Shown here: positions 52,597 to 62,081 of the stretch, in pieces | Layout of the letters: each line of letters begins with the position of its first letter | Position numbering within the stretch: the stretch's first letter is position 1 | From: Helcococcus kunzii ATCC 51366 | GTDB taxonomy: Bacteria; Bacillota; Clostridia; Tissierellales; Peptoniphilaceae | Assembly (NCBI RefSeq): GCF_000245755.1 | Contig: NZ_JH601088.1 | Coordinates: 488,391 to 552,390 of the forward strand | Length of the DNA stretch: 64,000 bases | Direction of reading: 5' to 3' | The notes under the pieces: generated by a model | What the model was told of the DNA's origin: nothing | The model's database searches: none | The model's input: only the letters and a program-made list of their open reading frames with translations | Program-made: the position numbers and the translations under genes

Positions 52597-54336
52597 ATGA
52601 AAAATTTAAAATACATTTTTTGGTATTTTAAGAAATACAAGAAAAGATATATTATCGGTATTACTGCCTTGTTACTTGTGTATGTAGTTATTCCTATTCC
52701 AAATAAATTGATTGGGGAGTTTGTAGATAGAGTAAGTAATAAAACTCTAGATATGAATACTTTGATTTTCTATTCAATAATTTTGATAGGATCTATTGCA
52801 TTGCAGTATGTTCTACAATATATATGGCATTACTTTATTTTTGGACATTCATTTCAATCGTCAAGGGATAGTAGAAGAAAATTAGTGGCAAAGATTTTAC
52901 AGCAAACACCACCATTTTTCTACAAAAATTCCACTGGTTCCCTTATGAATAAGGCAACACAAGATGTAGGGACAATTGAGATGCTTACTGGATATGGTAT
53001 ATTAGCTTTTTCGGATGCTACCATTTATCCGATTTCAATCATCTTAATAATGGGATTTACTATTTCATGGCCAATGACACTAATTTCAATAATATTATTG
53101 CCATTATTAATTATTATTACTAAAATATTAGGACAAAAACTTCATGTAGGATATCTAAAATTACAAAAGTCATATGAGATTATGAATGAATCTGTTATGG
53201 AAAATATCTCATCTGTGAGAGTGATTAAAGGATTTTCTACTCAAGAAGTTTCATCAAAAAGATTTGAAAAAGCTGCAGATGATTTATATGAAGATCAATT
53301 TAAACAGGATAAATTGCATTCATTATTTATTCCATCTGGTAGATTAATACCTTCATTGACATTTATTATCGCCTTGATTTTTGGACAACATTTGATGAGT
53401 ACTGGAAATCTAACTTTAGGACAGTTGACATCATTTTTCCTATACTTAAACATGTTGGTTTGGCCAATGTTTGCTTTTGGTGATTTGGTAAATGTTATAC
53501 AAGAATCAAGTGCATCTTTAGTTAGATTGCAAGAAATTTATGATTACAAGGAAGATTTGGTGGATATTGAAAATCCAGAAGAATATCAAGCTAAAGACTC
53601 CATTACATTCCAAAACTTCAGTTTTAAGTATCCAGGAGATGAGAAATATTCCTTAAAAGATATAAATCTGAAAATTAATAAAGGTGAAACATTGGGCATT
53701 GTTGGTAAAATTGGCTCTGGAAAGACAACTTTGTTAAAACAACTTTTAAGATTTTATGATATTGCAGAAGGAGAAATACTATTTGATGGTAAGCCTGCTG
53801 AAATGTATTCCATTAAGAGTATTAGAGACAAAACGGGATATGTACCACAGCAACATCTTCTATTTTCAAAATCTGTATATGACAATATAGCCTTTGGTAA
53901 GGAGAATGCAACTGAAGAAGAAGTAATGGATGCCATTGAGTTTGCAGACTTTACAAAAGATTTAGATACATTGCCAAATAGCTTGGAAACAATGATCGGT
54001 GAAAAAGGTATATCTATTTCTGGTGGTCAAAAGCAAAGAGTTTCTATCTCTAGAGCGATAATAAAAGACCCGGAAATATTAATACTTGATGATTCTCTTT
54101 CAGCGGTTGACTCAATTACAGAAAAGAGAATCATAGAAAACATTGTTACAAATAGACAAGGAAAGACAACTATAATTGTAGCTCACAGACTTTCTGGACT
54201 GAAACATGCGGAAAATATTATTGTACTTGATAGAGGAGAAATTGTTGAATCAGGTACACATGAAGAGCTAATCAAAAACAGGGGATGGTATTATAGTCAA
54301 TATGAATCTCAAAAGTCAGGAGGTTCAGATGAATAA
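52597..54336 (+). CDS. Heterodimeric ABC exporter, degenerate half (BmrC/YheI-like)
   Basis: A 579-residue half-transporter with a six-helix membrane domain and an ATPase domain. The ATPase has Walker A GKIGSGKTT (~369), signature ISGGQKQRVSISRAI (~473) and Walker B ILILDDSLSAVD (~495). The catalytic Glu after Walker B is Asp, the mark of the degenerate site in heterodimeric exporters such as BmrCD. H-loop VAHRLSG is present. GGAGA lies before the ATG. An AGATATA/TATATCT inverted repeat (52526-52547) upstream may be an operator. Likely a multidrug exporter. Confidence 0.87.
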   Translation: MKNLKYIFWYFKKYKKRYIIGITALLLVYVVIPIPNKLIGEFVDRVSNKTLDMNTLIFYSIILIGSIALQYVLQYIWHYFIFGHSFQSSRDSRRKLVAKILQQTPPFFYKNSTGSLMNKATQDVGTIEMLTGYGILAFSDATIYPISIILIMGFTISWPMTLISIILLPLLIIITKILGQKLHVGYLKLQKSYEIMNESVMENISSVRVIKGFSTQEVSSKRFEKAADDLYEDQFKQDKLHSLFIPSGRLIPSLTFIIALIFGQHLMSTGNLTLGQLTSFFLYLNMLVWPMFAFGDLVNVIQESSASLVRLQEIYDYKEDLVDIENPEEYQAKDSITFQNFSFKYPGDEKYSLKDINLKINKGETLGIVGKIGSGKTTLLKQLLRFYDIAEGEILFDGKPAEMYSIKSIRDKTGYVPQQHLLFSKSVYDNIAFGKENATEEEVMDAIEFADFTKDLDTLPNSLETMIGEKGISISGGQKQRVSISRAIIKDPEILILDDSLSAVDSITEKRIIENIVTNRQGKTTIIVAHRLSGLKHAENIIVLDRGEIVESGTHEELIKNRGWYYSQYESQKSGGSDE

Positions 54337-56110
54337 AAAAGATGAAATACAAGGTAGCTTTATAAAAGAAAACTACAAGCAAAAAGCAAGATTTAGAAAT
54401 AAAAAATTATTTCAATATTTAATGCAGTTAAAGGGCTTATTTGCAATTAGTATGGGCTTGACAATTTTTGCTACCCTTGCAGAACTTATTGGTCCATATA
54501 TTTTAGGGCAAATACTTGATGGTCAGTTAGTTGAAGGTGTAGGCGCAAAAGATTTAGGACAATTCTACAAATTAGTTGGAATGTATTTTGGTTCGATACT
54601 AATTACAACTTTAGCAGCATATTTTGGTGCGCTGGCATATTCAAAATTAGCAAATAGCCTATCACAAATTATTAGAAAAGACACATTTAGACATGTGCTT
54701 TCTTTACCGGTGCAATTTTTTGATAAATACGCAATTGGTAAAATAGTAAATAGGATAACAAATGATACAAAAGATATCAGAATGTTATTTAATCTAGTTT
54801 TTACACAAATTTTAACAACCGTTGTAAAAACTATTGGCCTAGTAATTGCGTTATTTATTATTGATTGGAAACTGGGATTAATGACACTAATTGTAGCTCC
54901 GTTAACATATATAATATTTAAGGATTATTTCAAAAAATCTACAGAATATCAACGTAAGCTTAAATATTATAGATCAGAATTAAATGGTAATTTAGCTGAA
55001 AATATTACTACAATGGAAGTTATCCAAGCATTTAATAAAGAAGATGAAATTTATGATGAATTCTCTGAAATTAATAATAAGATAAATGAACAAGGTTGGA
55101 ACTTAGCCACTCTTTGGGCTTATTCAGGATTTAATGCAACTAACACATTGGGAAATCTTACAGTTTCAATAATTGTTATCTTATTCGGATATTATTTCCT
55201 ACAAGGACAACCATTCATCTCTGTTGGTAGTTTATTTATTTTCATAGACTACAATAGAAGAATTTATCAAAATGTAAACATGCTAATGGATCAAGCAGGT
55301 AATTTAGAAGGATCCAAATCCGCTGCTGATCAACTATTTGAGTTACTAAGAGTTGAACCATTTAAGGAAGGTACACAAAACATTGAAAATATGCAAGGAA
55401 ATATTCAATTTGAAGATGTTTCATTCGCATACAACAATGATGAGTATGTAATTCACGACTTAAATTTAGAAATACCTAAAGGTAGCTCTGCAGCGTTTGT
55501 AGGGCACACAGGTTCTGGAAAATCAACAGTTATGAACTTAATCTATAAATTTTACAATATCAATAAGGGAAAAATTTTAATTGATGGCAAAGATATCAAT
55601 GAATTGGATATGGTTAAGATTCGTAAAAATATGGCGATAGTATTTCAAAATCCATATATTTTTGAAGGAACAATCTTCGAAAATATTGCCTTATTTGATG
55701 ATTCCATTTCTAAAAATGAAGCAGAATTGGCGCTTATTTCCGTAGGAGGAGAAAACATCCTTATGAGAGAAGGCGGCATTGATGCGGTTGTAAGAGAATC
55801 TGGTGCAGGCTATTCTTCAGGAGAAAGGCAAATTATTTCTTTCGCAAGAGCCATGGTTAGAGATCCTAAAATCTTAGTTCTTGATGAGGCTACAGCAAAT
55901 GTTGACTCAGAAACAGAAGAAAGAATCCAATTCGGTTTAGAAAGACTTAAAAAAGGACGTACAACCTTAATCATTGCACATAGATTATCAACAATCAAAA
56001 ATGTAGATAAAATCTACTTGCTAGAAAAAGGTCACTTGATCGAATCAGGCTCACATGATGAATTGTTAAGACAAAATGGAAAATATGCAGAAATGTATAG
56101 AAATAATTAG
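54329..56110 (+). CDS. Heterodimeric ABC exporter, canonical half (BmrD/YheH-like)
   Basis: A 593-residue half-transporter from the ATG at 54329. AGGAGG at 54318-54323 excludes the in-frame ATG at 54302. Walker A is GHTGSGKST (~391), signature YSSGERQIISFARAM (~495) and Walker B LVLDEATANVDSETEE with catalytic Glu. H-loop IAHRLSTIK is present. The SSGERQ wording is usual for YheH-type subunits. It overlaps its partner by 8 bp; together they form one canonical and one degenerate ATP site. Confidence 0.88.
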   Translation: MNKKDEIQGSFIKENYKQKARFRNKKLFQYLMQLKGLFAISMGLTIFATLAELIGPYILGQILDGQLVEGVGAKDLGQFYKLVGMYFGSILITTLAAYFGALAYSKLANSLSQIIRKDTFRHVLSLPVQFFDKYAIGKIVNRITNDTKDIRMLFNLVFTQILTTVVKTIGLVIALFIIDWKLGLMTLIVAPLTYIIFKDYFKKSTEYQRKLKYYRSELNGNLAENITTMEVIQAFNKEDEIYDEFSEINNKINEQGWNLATLWAYSGFNATNTLGNLTVSIIVILFGYYFLQGQPFISVGSLFIFIDYNRRIYQNVNMLMDQAGNLEGSKSAADQLFELLRVEPFKEGTQNIENMQGNIQFEDVSFAYNNDEYVIHDLNLEIPKGSSAAFVGHTGSGKSTVMNLIYKFYNINKGKILIDGKDINELDMVKIRKNMAIVFQNPYIFEGTIFENIALFDDSISKNEAELALISVGGENILMREGGIDAVVRESGAGYSSGERQIISFARAMVRDPKILVLDEATANVDSETEERIQFGLERLKKGRTTLIIAHRLSTIKNVDKIYLLEKGHLIESGSHDELLRQNGKYAEMYRNN

Positions 56111-56112
56111 AG

Positions 56113-56152
56113 AAAAAATCACAGAGGCAATTAGCCATCTGTGATTTTTTTT
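56113..56152 (+). terminator. Terminator of exporter operon
   Basis: AAAATCACAGA/TCTGTGATTTT stem followed by eight T, 3 bp after the stop codon. Confidence 0.9.
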
Positions 56153-56256
56153 AGATTGTATAGGACATAATTTATAATATAAATGTAAGTTATGTTCTGA
56201 ACCTTCAGGAATGAATTGGGTATAATAAAATAAAATACAACATTTTAGGAGGAAAA

Positions 56257-56601
56257 ATGGAAAAAGATATTATTGATGAATATATTCAAAATCAAGATGA
56301 AAATGTTCAAGAAATATTAGTTAATGTAAGAAAAATAATAGAAACTGCACTTCCAGAATTTACTATTTCACTTGCATATGGAATGCCAACTTATAAATCA
56401 AAGAGAAATTTGATACATTTTGCTGCAAACAAAAATCATTTAGGCGTTTATCCAACTCCAAAAGTAATAGAAGCTTTTTCTGATGAACTTAAAGAATACA
56501 AAACTTCAAAAGGTGCAGTGCAATTTCCATATAATAAGCCTATTCCATATGAGTTAATAGGGAAAATGGCGAAATATAGTTATGATTTGTATACCAGGTA
56601 A
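56257..56601 (+). CDS. DUF1801 (YdhG-like) protein
   Basis: A 114-residue cytoplasmic protein with AGGAGG before the ATG. It has an N-terminal helical part (VQEILVNVRKIIETALPEF), the DUF1801 signature ISLAYGMPTYK, then LIHFAANKNHLGVYPTPKVIE and KGAVQFPYNKPIPYELIGKM. Members are small, of unknown or possibly metal-related function. TATAAT at 56221-56226 is a likely -10. Confidence 0.85.
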   Translation: MEKDIIDEYIQNQDENVQEILVNVRKIIETALPEFTISLAYGMPTYKSKRNLIHFAANKNHLGVYPTPKVIEAFSDELKEYKTSKGAVQFPYNKPIPYELIGKMAKYSYDLYTR

Positions 56602-56722
56602 ATAAAAATCAAGATTATAAAATAAATATTATAAAATAAATATTTTCAATATGTTAAAATCTAATTAGAAATCGATTTCAATTTGAAATTGTATTTAATT
56701 CTACAAAAGGAGGAGCAATAAC

Positions 56723-57337
56723 ATGAAAAAAAGTTTTAAATATATAGTTTCAATTTTAGCGATTGTATTTATCACCTTATCAGCAATATTTTTTATAACC
56801 AAAAATAAAATGAACGCTGTAAATTTATCATATAAAGGTATAGAAGGAAAAAAATTTGTTTACTCCATCAAAGATAATAATTTGAATTGTAAGTTAGATA
56901 AAGATACTGGATTAAAAAATTTAGATAAGGTAAAACTTGAATGTTCTGATCCTACTTTTAATTTTATAAAATTTGATAAAGAGTATACCATAACTGGATT
57001 ATATAGTGATAACTTAGATACAAATAAGAAGTTTATTGCTGTAGAAAATCTTATTTTCCCTTTTGAAAATTATCTATATAAAAAAACGGATGAAGGTATT
57101 GAAGTAATTAAAATTGCATCAGAAGATAACAAATATTTTACAGATACATATTTCAATTTATTTTTTGATGATGAAAACTTAGTAAAATTAGACGATTTTA
57201 GTAAACTGAAAATAACCAGTAAAGATAAACATATTACTCCAGGAGCTAAAGTGAGTAATATTGAAAGAAAATATATTGATGAAATCATTCAAAAATATAT
57301 AGATTCAGGTTATACTCTAAAATTTGAAAAAGAATAA
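56723..57337 (+). CDS. Membrane-anchored extracytoplasmic protein, unknown
   Basis: A 204-residue protein with AAAAGGAGGAG upstream. It has an N-terminal signal anchor (~5-28) and a Lys/Asp-rich extracellular domain with two cysteines (NLNCKLDK and KLECSD). No family is recognised. The lipoprotein gene starts 21 bp after its stop, so the two are probably co-transcribed surface proteins. Confidence 0.6.
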   Translation: MKKSFKYIVSILAIVFITLSAIFFITKNKMNAVNLSYKGIEGKKFVYSIKDNNLNCKLDKDTGLKNLDKVKLECSDPTFNFIKFDKEYTITGLYSDNLDTNKKFIAVENLIFPFENYLYKKTDEGIEVIKIASEDNKYFTDTYFNLFFDDENLVKLDDFSKLKITSKDKHITPGAKVSNIERKYIDEIIQKYIDSGYTLKFEKE

Positions 57338-57358
57338 TAAAAAATTTAAGGAGTAATT

Positions 57359-57721
57359 TTGAAAACAAAAAAATTTATTATAATATCAGCGCTGTTAATA
57401 TTTATTTTAACAGCGTGCTCAACAAAGAAAATTGATTTATCTGGCATAGATATTAATTCATCAAGTATTACATTGAATGGAGAAAAATATGATAAATCAG
57501 ATAAACTTATTGAAGTTATAAAAAATAAAACAAAATTTGTAAGGAAATCATCCAATGATACACCTACAAATATATCTAAATACGACAAAATCAGTATTAG
57601 TAAAAAAGATAATGACACTGTATTGTATTTATTTGAAGATACAAATGAATATTATATAGAACAACCTTATGCAGGTGTGTGGAAAATAGAAAAAGAAGAC
57701 TATGAAAATTTAGTAAAATAG
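57359..57721 (+). CDS. Small lipoprotein, unknown
   Basis: A 120-residue protein starting at TTG with AAGGAG 5 nt upstream. The lipobox IFILTAC puts the lipidated Cys at ~20. The mature part is short, charged and beta-rich (TVLYLFEDTNEYYIEQPYAG, then VWKIEKEDYENLVK). No family is recognised. Confidence 0.65.
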   Translation: MKTKKFIIISALLIFILTACSTKKIDLSGIDINSSSITLNGEKYDKSDKLIEVIKNKTKFVRKSSNDTPTNISKYDKISISKKDNDTVLYLFEDTNEYYIEQPYAGVWKIEKEDYENLVK

Positions 57722-57731
57722 AAATGGAGGC

Positions 57732-57775
57732 TGTTAAAAATGACTGGAAAGTTATTTTTAAGCAGTTTCTTTTTT
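57732..57775 (+). terminator. Terminator after lipoprotein gene
   Basis: CTGTTAAAAAT/ATTTTTAAGCAG stem with one bulge, followed by a T-rich run. Confidence 0.6.
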
Positions 57776-57874
57776 ATTTTAATATTTTTCCGTGAGGCAT
57801 TTAAGTATATGATAATTTTGAGATAGGAGGTATAGTGAAATTTGAGATTAAAATTTTTGAAAATTGAGGGAAAA

Positions 57875-57961
57875 TGGTACTAAAATTTATATTTTCAAAT
57901 ATAGTACCAAATTTCAATAAAAAAATTGGTACTAAAAATTAAAATTTAAGATTTAGTACCA
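57875..57961. repeat. Palindromic array E (TGGTACT...AGTACCA, 2 units)
   Basis: Two 35-bp palindromes at 57875-57909 and 57927-57961, pitch 52 bp, with perfect 7-bp arms TGGTACT/AGTACCA and different AT-rich centres. The 17-bp spacer is AT-rich. They are in the 340-bp gap between convergent genes. The only other items in the gap are the terminator and an AGGAGG-GTG with a 10-codon frame at 57836, which I do not call. Confidence 0.8.
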
Positions 57962-58061
57962 AAATATCTTTCTGCTCTTAGTACATTGACCTGCTCTTAG
58001 AATAGGATGATTTTTACACCTAATCTAAGCTGTGCAGCAAGATTTATTGAATTATTCTATT

Positions 58062-58832
58062 TTATTCTTTTCTTTTAAGTCTACCATCTTCATAGAAATA
58101 TGGTGTTGCTTGATATACTGCTAATACTGCTGTAACCATTGCGGTTGCGATTAGCATGAAATATACCATTATTTGATATTTGATTGCCATTAGTGGATCT
58201 ACACCGGCAATCATCATACCGGACATCATTCCTGGTAAGGCAACTAAACCGACGGTTTTTGTTGTATCAACAGTTGGTTGAGTAGCTCCTTTGATTGCTT
58301 CTTTCATAATCTCTTTGGAAGCATCTTTGACGTTGGCGCCAAGAGCTAATTTTTCTTCTACCTTTTGTTTATTATCACTGAATGAAAGCTTCAGATTTCT
58401 AAAGCTTAGTCCAATGATATTCATTGCATTACCACCAAGCATTCCCGTGATAGGAATCATTTGTTGAGCAGTAAAGCTTATTGCACCAGTAAGTACTAAT
58501 AGGATAAGTGAGATTGCAACACCACCAATTATTGAAATGATTGATATCCTAAATGCATTTGGAATGTCTTTTCCCCTTAAACTAGCGTTGTAGGCTGCGT
58601 TTAATGACATAAATGACACAACTAATAGGGTAGCAAATTTGTTATCCAGTCCAAATATATAATTTAGTACAAAGCTGACTACAAATAATTGGACAATCAT
58701 TCTGACTATGCCTATGATAATATCTTTTCCAAGACCCAATTCTTCTTTATAGTTTATCGCAAGCCCTATTAAAACTAATGCAAATGAAAATACTAATGAA
58801 AGGGTCGACATATTTGCAGCGTTATTATTCAT
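58062..58832 (-). CDS. fetB: FetB-like ABC permease (UPF0014)
   Basis: A 256-residue membrane protein of the UPF0014/FetB family, with about seven helices. Characteristic blocks are FMSLNAAYNASLRGKDIP, ITGMLGGNAMNIIGLSFRNL and VALPGMMSGMMIAGVDPLMAIKYQIMV. In E. coli, FetAB exports iron and lowers oxidative stress. It overlaps its ATPase gene by 8 bp. Confidence 0.9.
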   Translation of the reverse strand: MNNNAANMSTLSLVFSFALVLIGLAINYKEELGLGKDIIIGIVRMIVQLFVVSFVLNYIFGLDNKFATLLVVSFMSLNAAYNASLRGKDIPNAFRISIISIIGGVAISLILLVLTGAISFTAQQMIPITGMLGGNAMNIIGLSFRNLKLSFSDNKQKVEEKLALGANVKDASKEIMKEAIKGATQPTVDTTKTVGLVALPGMMSGMMIAGVDPLMAIKYQIMVYFMLIATAMVTAVLAVYQATPYFYEDGRLKRKE

Positions 58833-59481
58833 TCATCTCTCCTTTCGCCATTTTACCTTTTTTCAAATAAATCTTTTGTTCAGCCATGTTTTGTTCGTGT
58901 TCATCATGACTTACCCAAACCAATGTAATTTCGGATTTTTTAGCTTCTTCAAAAAGAAAGTCCCACACCAATTCTGAACTGTCATCATCAAGACTTGAAG
59001 TAACCTCATCTAATAAAAGTACTTTTGGTGGATACATGAGATTTCTTATTAATCCTATTCTTTGTTTTTCTCCACCTGATAAACTATCGACACTTTTATC
59101 TAAATTCATATGACCAAGTCCTAGTCTATCTAGTAGTGATTTTGCTCGATTTTCATCAAATTCTTGATTTCTCACTTTGGCAGGAAAAGAAAGATTATCT
59201 CTGATTGTTTCTCCGAATAGTTGCGGATTTTGTATAACATAAGAAACTTCTTTTCTATAATCAGTGTACTCATATTGGTACATATCTTTATCTTCGAAAT
59301 AGATATTTCCTGAACTTTCCTTTGTTAACCTCGCCAATATCCTTAATATAGTTGATTTTCCACTACTGGAAGGACCATTTATACTGGTAAATTGCCCTTT
59401 ATGAATAGAAAAATTAATATCATCTAGAATTTTTTGCTTAGGAACTTCTAGTGATAAATTCTCTATTTTAATTAATTCCAT
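58825..59481 (-). CDS. fetA: FetA-like ABC ATPase
   Basis: A 218-residue ATPase. Walker A is NGPSSSGKSTILRILARL (~36), the Q-loop VIQNPQLFGETIRDNLSFPA, signature LSGGEKQRIGLIRNLM and Walker B VLLLDEVTSSLDDDS, with H-loop VSHDEHE. GGGGG precedes the ATG. It is the partner of the FetB permease encoded immediately downstream. Divergent from the polyamine regulator gene. Confidence 0.88.
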   Translation of the reverse strand: MELIKIENLSLEVPKQKILDDINFSIHKGQFTSINGPSSSGKSTILRILARLTKESSGNIYFEDKDMYQYEYTDYRKEVSYVIQNPQLFGETIRDNLSFPAKVRNQEFDENRAKSLLDRLGLGHMNLDKSVDSLSGGEKQRIGLIRNLMYPPKVLLLDEVTSSLDDDSSELVWDFLFEEAKKSEITLVWVSHDEHEQNMAEQKIYLKKGKMAKGEMNE

Positions 59482-59599
59482 TTGAACCCCCTTACTTTGT
59501 TAATCTATTCTAACAAGCTATATATACATACCACTAATTAGTTTTCTTAAACTTTAATTAGATTTAACATAAAATTCACAATAAACTAAACAAAAAGTA

Positions 59600-59627
59600 T
59601 TGTATTTTATGAAAATAATGCTATAAT
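59600..59627 (+). promoter_or_regulatory. Promoter of second pot operon
   Basis: TTGTAT (59600-59605), 16-bp spacer, TATAAT (59622-59627) with an extended TGC before it. Confidence 0.65.
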
Positions 59628-59636
59628 ATTTGTTGA

Positions 59637-59652
59637 GTTTAATATACTAAAC
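59637..59652. promoter_or_regulatory. Candidate operator for XRE-cupin regulator
   Basis: GTTTAATATACTAAAC is a near-perfect 16-bp palindrome (GTTTA/TAAAC arms) just downstream of the -10, at the expected transcription start of the regulator gene. Such a site would allow autorepression. Confidence 0.4.
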
Positions 59653-59674
59653 ATTTTATACGAAAGGAGTTTGT

Positions 59675-60217
59675 GTGGGGATCGGTGAAAAGATAAAAAG
59701 ATTAAGAAAGAAAATGAATCTAACTCAAGAGGAGTTAGCTGAAAGATCAGAGTTAACAAAAGGCTATATTTCACAGCTTGAAAGGGACTTAAATTCTCCT
59801 TCTGTTGATACATTATCAGATGTACTTGAAGCTTTAGGTACAAATTTAGGAGATTTCTTTTCTAATGAGGATACAGATGAACAAATAGTTTTCAAGCGAG
59901 ATGACTTTTTTGTAGGTATAAATGAAAAACTTGGGCATAAAATGGAATGGATAGTGCCTAATTCAGTAAAAAATAATATGGAGCCAGTTCTAATAACCTT
60001 GGAAAAAGATGGAGTGACAAAAACATATGCACCAAATGAGGGTGAGGAATTTGGTTATGTAATTAGAGGAGAAATAAAACTCTTCTATGGTGATAGAGAA
60101 ACTAGATTAAAAAAAGGTGAAACATTTTATATTGTTTCTGATAAGGATAGATATATTTTAAATGCGTCAAAAGGACAGTCGCAAGTTATGTGGGTTTCCA
60201 ATCCACCAAATTTTTAA
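59675..60217 (+). CDS. XRE-cupin regulator of polyamine uptake (PuuR-like)
   Basis: A 180-residue protein starting at GTG with AAGGAG 5 nt upstream. It has an N-terminal XRE helix-turn-helix (~5-60, LTQEELAERSELTKGYISQLERDLNSPS) and a C-terminal cupin (~110-178, ITLEKDGVTKTYAPNEGEEFGYVIRGEI). This layout is found in the first gene of many Firmicute potABCD operons, where the cupin is thought to sense polyamines. It is followed after 15 bp by potA. Confidence 0.87.
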   Translation: MGIGEKIKRLRKKMNLTQEELAERSELTKGYISQLERDLNSPSVDTLSDVLEALGTNLGDFFSNEDTDEQIVFKRDDFFVGINEKLGHKMEWIVPNSVKNNMEPVLITLEKDGVTKTYAPNEGEEFGYVIRGEIKLFYGDRETRLKKGETFYIVSDKDRYILNASKGQSQVMWVSNPPNF

Positions 60218-60232
60218 TTATGAGGAGTTATT

Positions 60233-61285
60233 ATGAATATCATTGAATTGAAGGGATTAAACAAAGCTTTTGGAGATACAAAAGTATTAGATAATATAAA
60301 TTTATATATTAAAGAAAACGAGTTTTTAACATTATTAGGACCATCCGGTTGTGGAAAGACAACAACTTTAAGAATTATAGGTGGTTTTGAGACGGCAGAT
60401 TCAGGGGAAGTATTATTTGATGGGAAAGACATTAAAGACATTCCTCCATATAAGAGAAATATTAATACAATATTTCAAAAGTATTCATTATTTAGACATT
60501 TAGACGTTTTTGATAATGTTGCTTTTGGATTAAATCTAAAAAAAGTAGATAAAAAGAAAATAAAAGAAGATGTAATGGAAATGTTGAATTTTGTTAATCT
60601 TGAAGGTTTTGAACATAGATCCATTGATTCATTATCTGGTGGACAACAACAAAGAGTAGCTATTGCAAGAGCTTTGGTAAATAAACCAAAAGTGTTATTA
60701 CTAGATGAACCTCTTGGTGCATTAGACTTAAAATTAAGAAAATCAATGCAAATTGAACTTAAAAAAATCCAAAGAAAAGTTGGTATCACATTTATCTTTG
60801 TTACACACGATCAAGAAGAAGCATTGACAATGAGCGATACTATTGTTGTTATGAATGGTGGACAAATCCAACAAATTGGTACACCTCTTGATATTTATAA
60901 TGAACCAAAAAATGAATTTGTTGCTAGATTTATCGGTGAAACAAATATTATAGAAGGTATTTTCATAGAAGATAATAAAGTAGAATTTTCAAATCATATT
61001 TTTGATTCCTTGGATAAAGGATTTAAAAAAGGTGAAAAAGTTGATGTTGTAGTAAGACCAGAAGATATCGAAATTGTAGATGCTGAAAAGGGCATGATTA
61101 AAGGTGTTGTAAAAGAACTAATCTTTAAAGGTGTTCATTGGGAAATGGCAATAGATGTTGATGGTTATATGTACAAAGTGGATTCTACAGTAGATAGAAA
61201 AGTTGGGGAAGAAGTAGGATTAGTAATTGTGCCTGACAATATGCACTTAATGAAAAAAGAGGAGGCTGTAATTGAAGAAAACTAG
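60233..61285 (+). CDS. potA: Polyamine ABC transporter ATPase, copy 2
   Basis: A 350-residue ATPase. Walker A is GPSGCGKTT, signature [15 protein letters not shown], Walker [12 protein letters not shown] and H-loop [13 protein letters not shown]-terminal TOBE domain contains [11 protein letters not shown]. The Q-loop reads [19 protein letters not shown]. It is clearly paralogous to copy 1 at 41909. The end overlaps potB by 14 bp. Confidence 0.93.
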   Translation: MNIIELKGLNKAFGDTKVLDNINLYIKENEFLTLLGPSGCGKTTTLRIIGGFETADSGEVLFDGKDIKDIPPYKRNINTIFQKYSLFRHLDVFDNVAFGLNLKKVDKKKIKEDVMEMLNFVNLEGFEHRSIDSLSGGQQQRVAIARALVNKPKVLLLDEPLGALDLKLRKSMQIELKKIQRKVGITFIFVTHDQEEALTMSDTIVVMNGGQIQQIGTPLDIYNEPKNEFVARFIGETNIIEGIFIEDNKVEFSNHIFDSLDKGFKKGEKVDVVVRPEDIEIVDAEKGMIKGVVKELIFKGVHWEMAIDVDGYMYKVDSTVDRKVGEEVGLVIVPDNMHLMKKEEAVIEEN

Positions 61286-62081
61286 ACAATTAGCATATCC
61301 TTATATATTTTATGTAGTTGTATTTATTGTAGTACCTCTATTTATGGTGCTATATTATTCATTTACAAAAAATGGAGGATTTACTTTTGAAAATTTTAGA
61401 AAAATTTCAGAGCCTTCTACAATTAAAACATTAGTTACATCTTTTAGAATAGCTCTAATAACTACAGTTGTCTCCTTAATTGTGGGTTATCCATTCGCAT
61501 ATTTTATGTCAAAAATGAATCTACGTTTTAGGACAGCTGCGATGATGTTGATAATGGTACCAATGTGGATGAACTTCCTTTTAAGATCTTATGCGTGGGT
61601 GACAATCCTTTCTCCAAATGGTGTATTGGATAAAGGTTTAGCTTTATTGGGGATAAAATACAATAGTTTTATGTATACAGAATCAGCAGTAGTCTTAGGA
61701 ATGGTTTACAATTTCTTACCATTCATGATTCTCCCAATTTATACTGCATTAGAAAAAATAGACTATGGTCTAATAGAAGCAGCGAGCGACTTAGGTGCAA
61801 ATGCAGGACAAACATTTAGAAAAGTAATATTTCCAATGTCTCTACCTGGAGTATTTTCAGGATTAACAATGGTGTTTGTACCGGTAATCTCAACATTTGA
61901 AGTATCAACACTTTTAGGTGGAGGTATGGTAAACATGGTTGGTAATGTAATTGAAAGACAATTTACAAAGACACAAAACTGGGGATATGGATCAGCATTA
62001 GCAGCCGTATTAATGGTAATCATTTTAATAAGTATGCTATTTGACAGAGAATCAATAGAAACAGGAGGTAAAAATGAATAA
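61272..62081 (+). CDS. potB: Polyamine ABC transporter permease PotB, copy 2
   Basis: A 269-residue permease with TTG start and GAGGAGG upstream. It has six membrane segments, with EAA loop [20 protein letters not shown]. The order potA-potB-potC-potD is as in copy 1, and gene overlaps show one transcript. Confidence 0.92.
   Translation: MKKTRQLAYPYIFYVVVFIVVPLFMVLYYSFTKNGGFTFENFRKISEPSTIKTLVTSFRIALITTVVSLIVGYPFAYFMSKMNLRFRTAAMMLIMVPMWMNFLLRSYAWVTILSPNGVLDKGLALLGIKYNSFMYTESAVVLGMVYNFLPFMILPIYTALEKIDYGLIEAASDLGANAGQTFRKVIFPMSLPGVFSGLTMVFVPVISTFEVSTLLGGGMVNMVGNVIERQFTKTQNWGYGSALAAVLMVIILISMLFDRESIETGGKNE

Noticed and set aside
57836..57870. AGGAGG-GTG with a short frame of ten codons before array E
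   Set aside because: Too short to support as a gene. The Shine-Dalgarno resemblance may be chance in an A/G-rich stretch.
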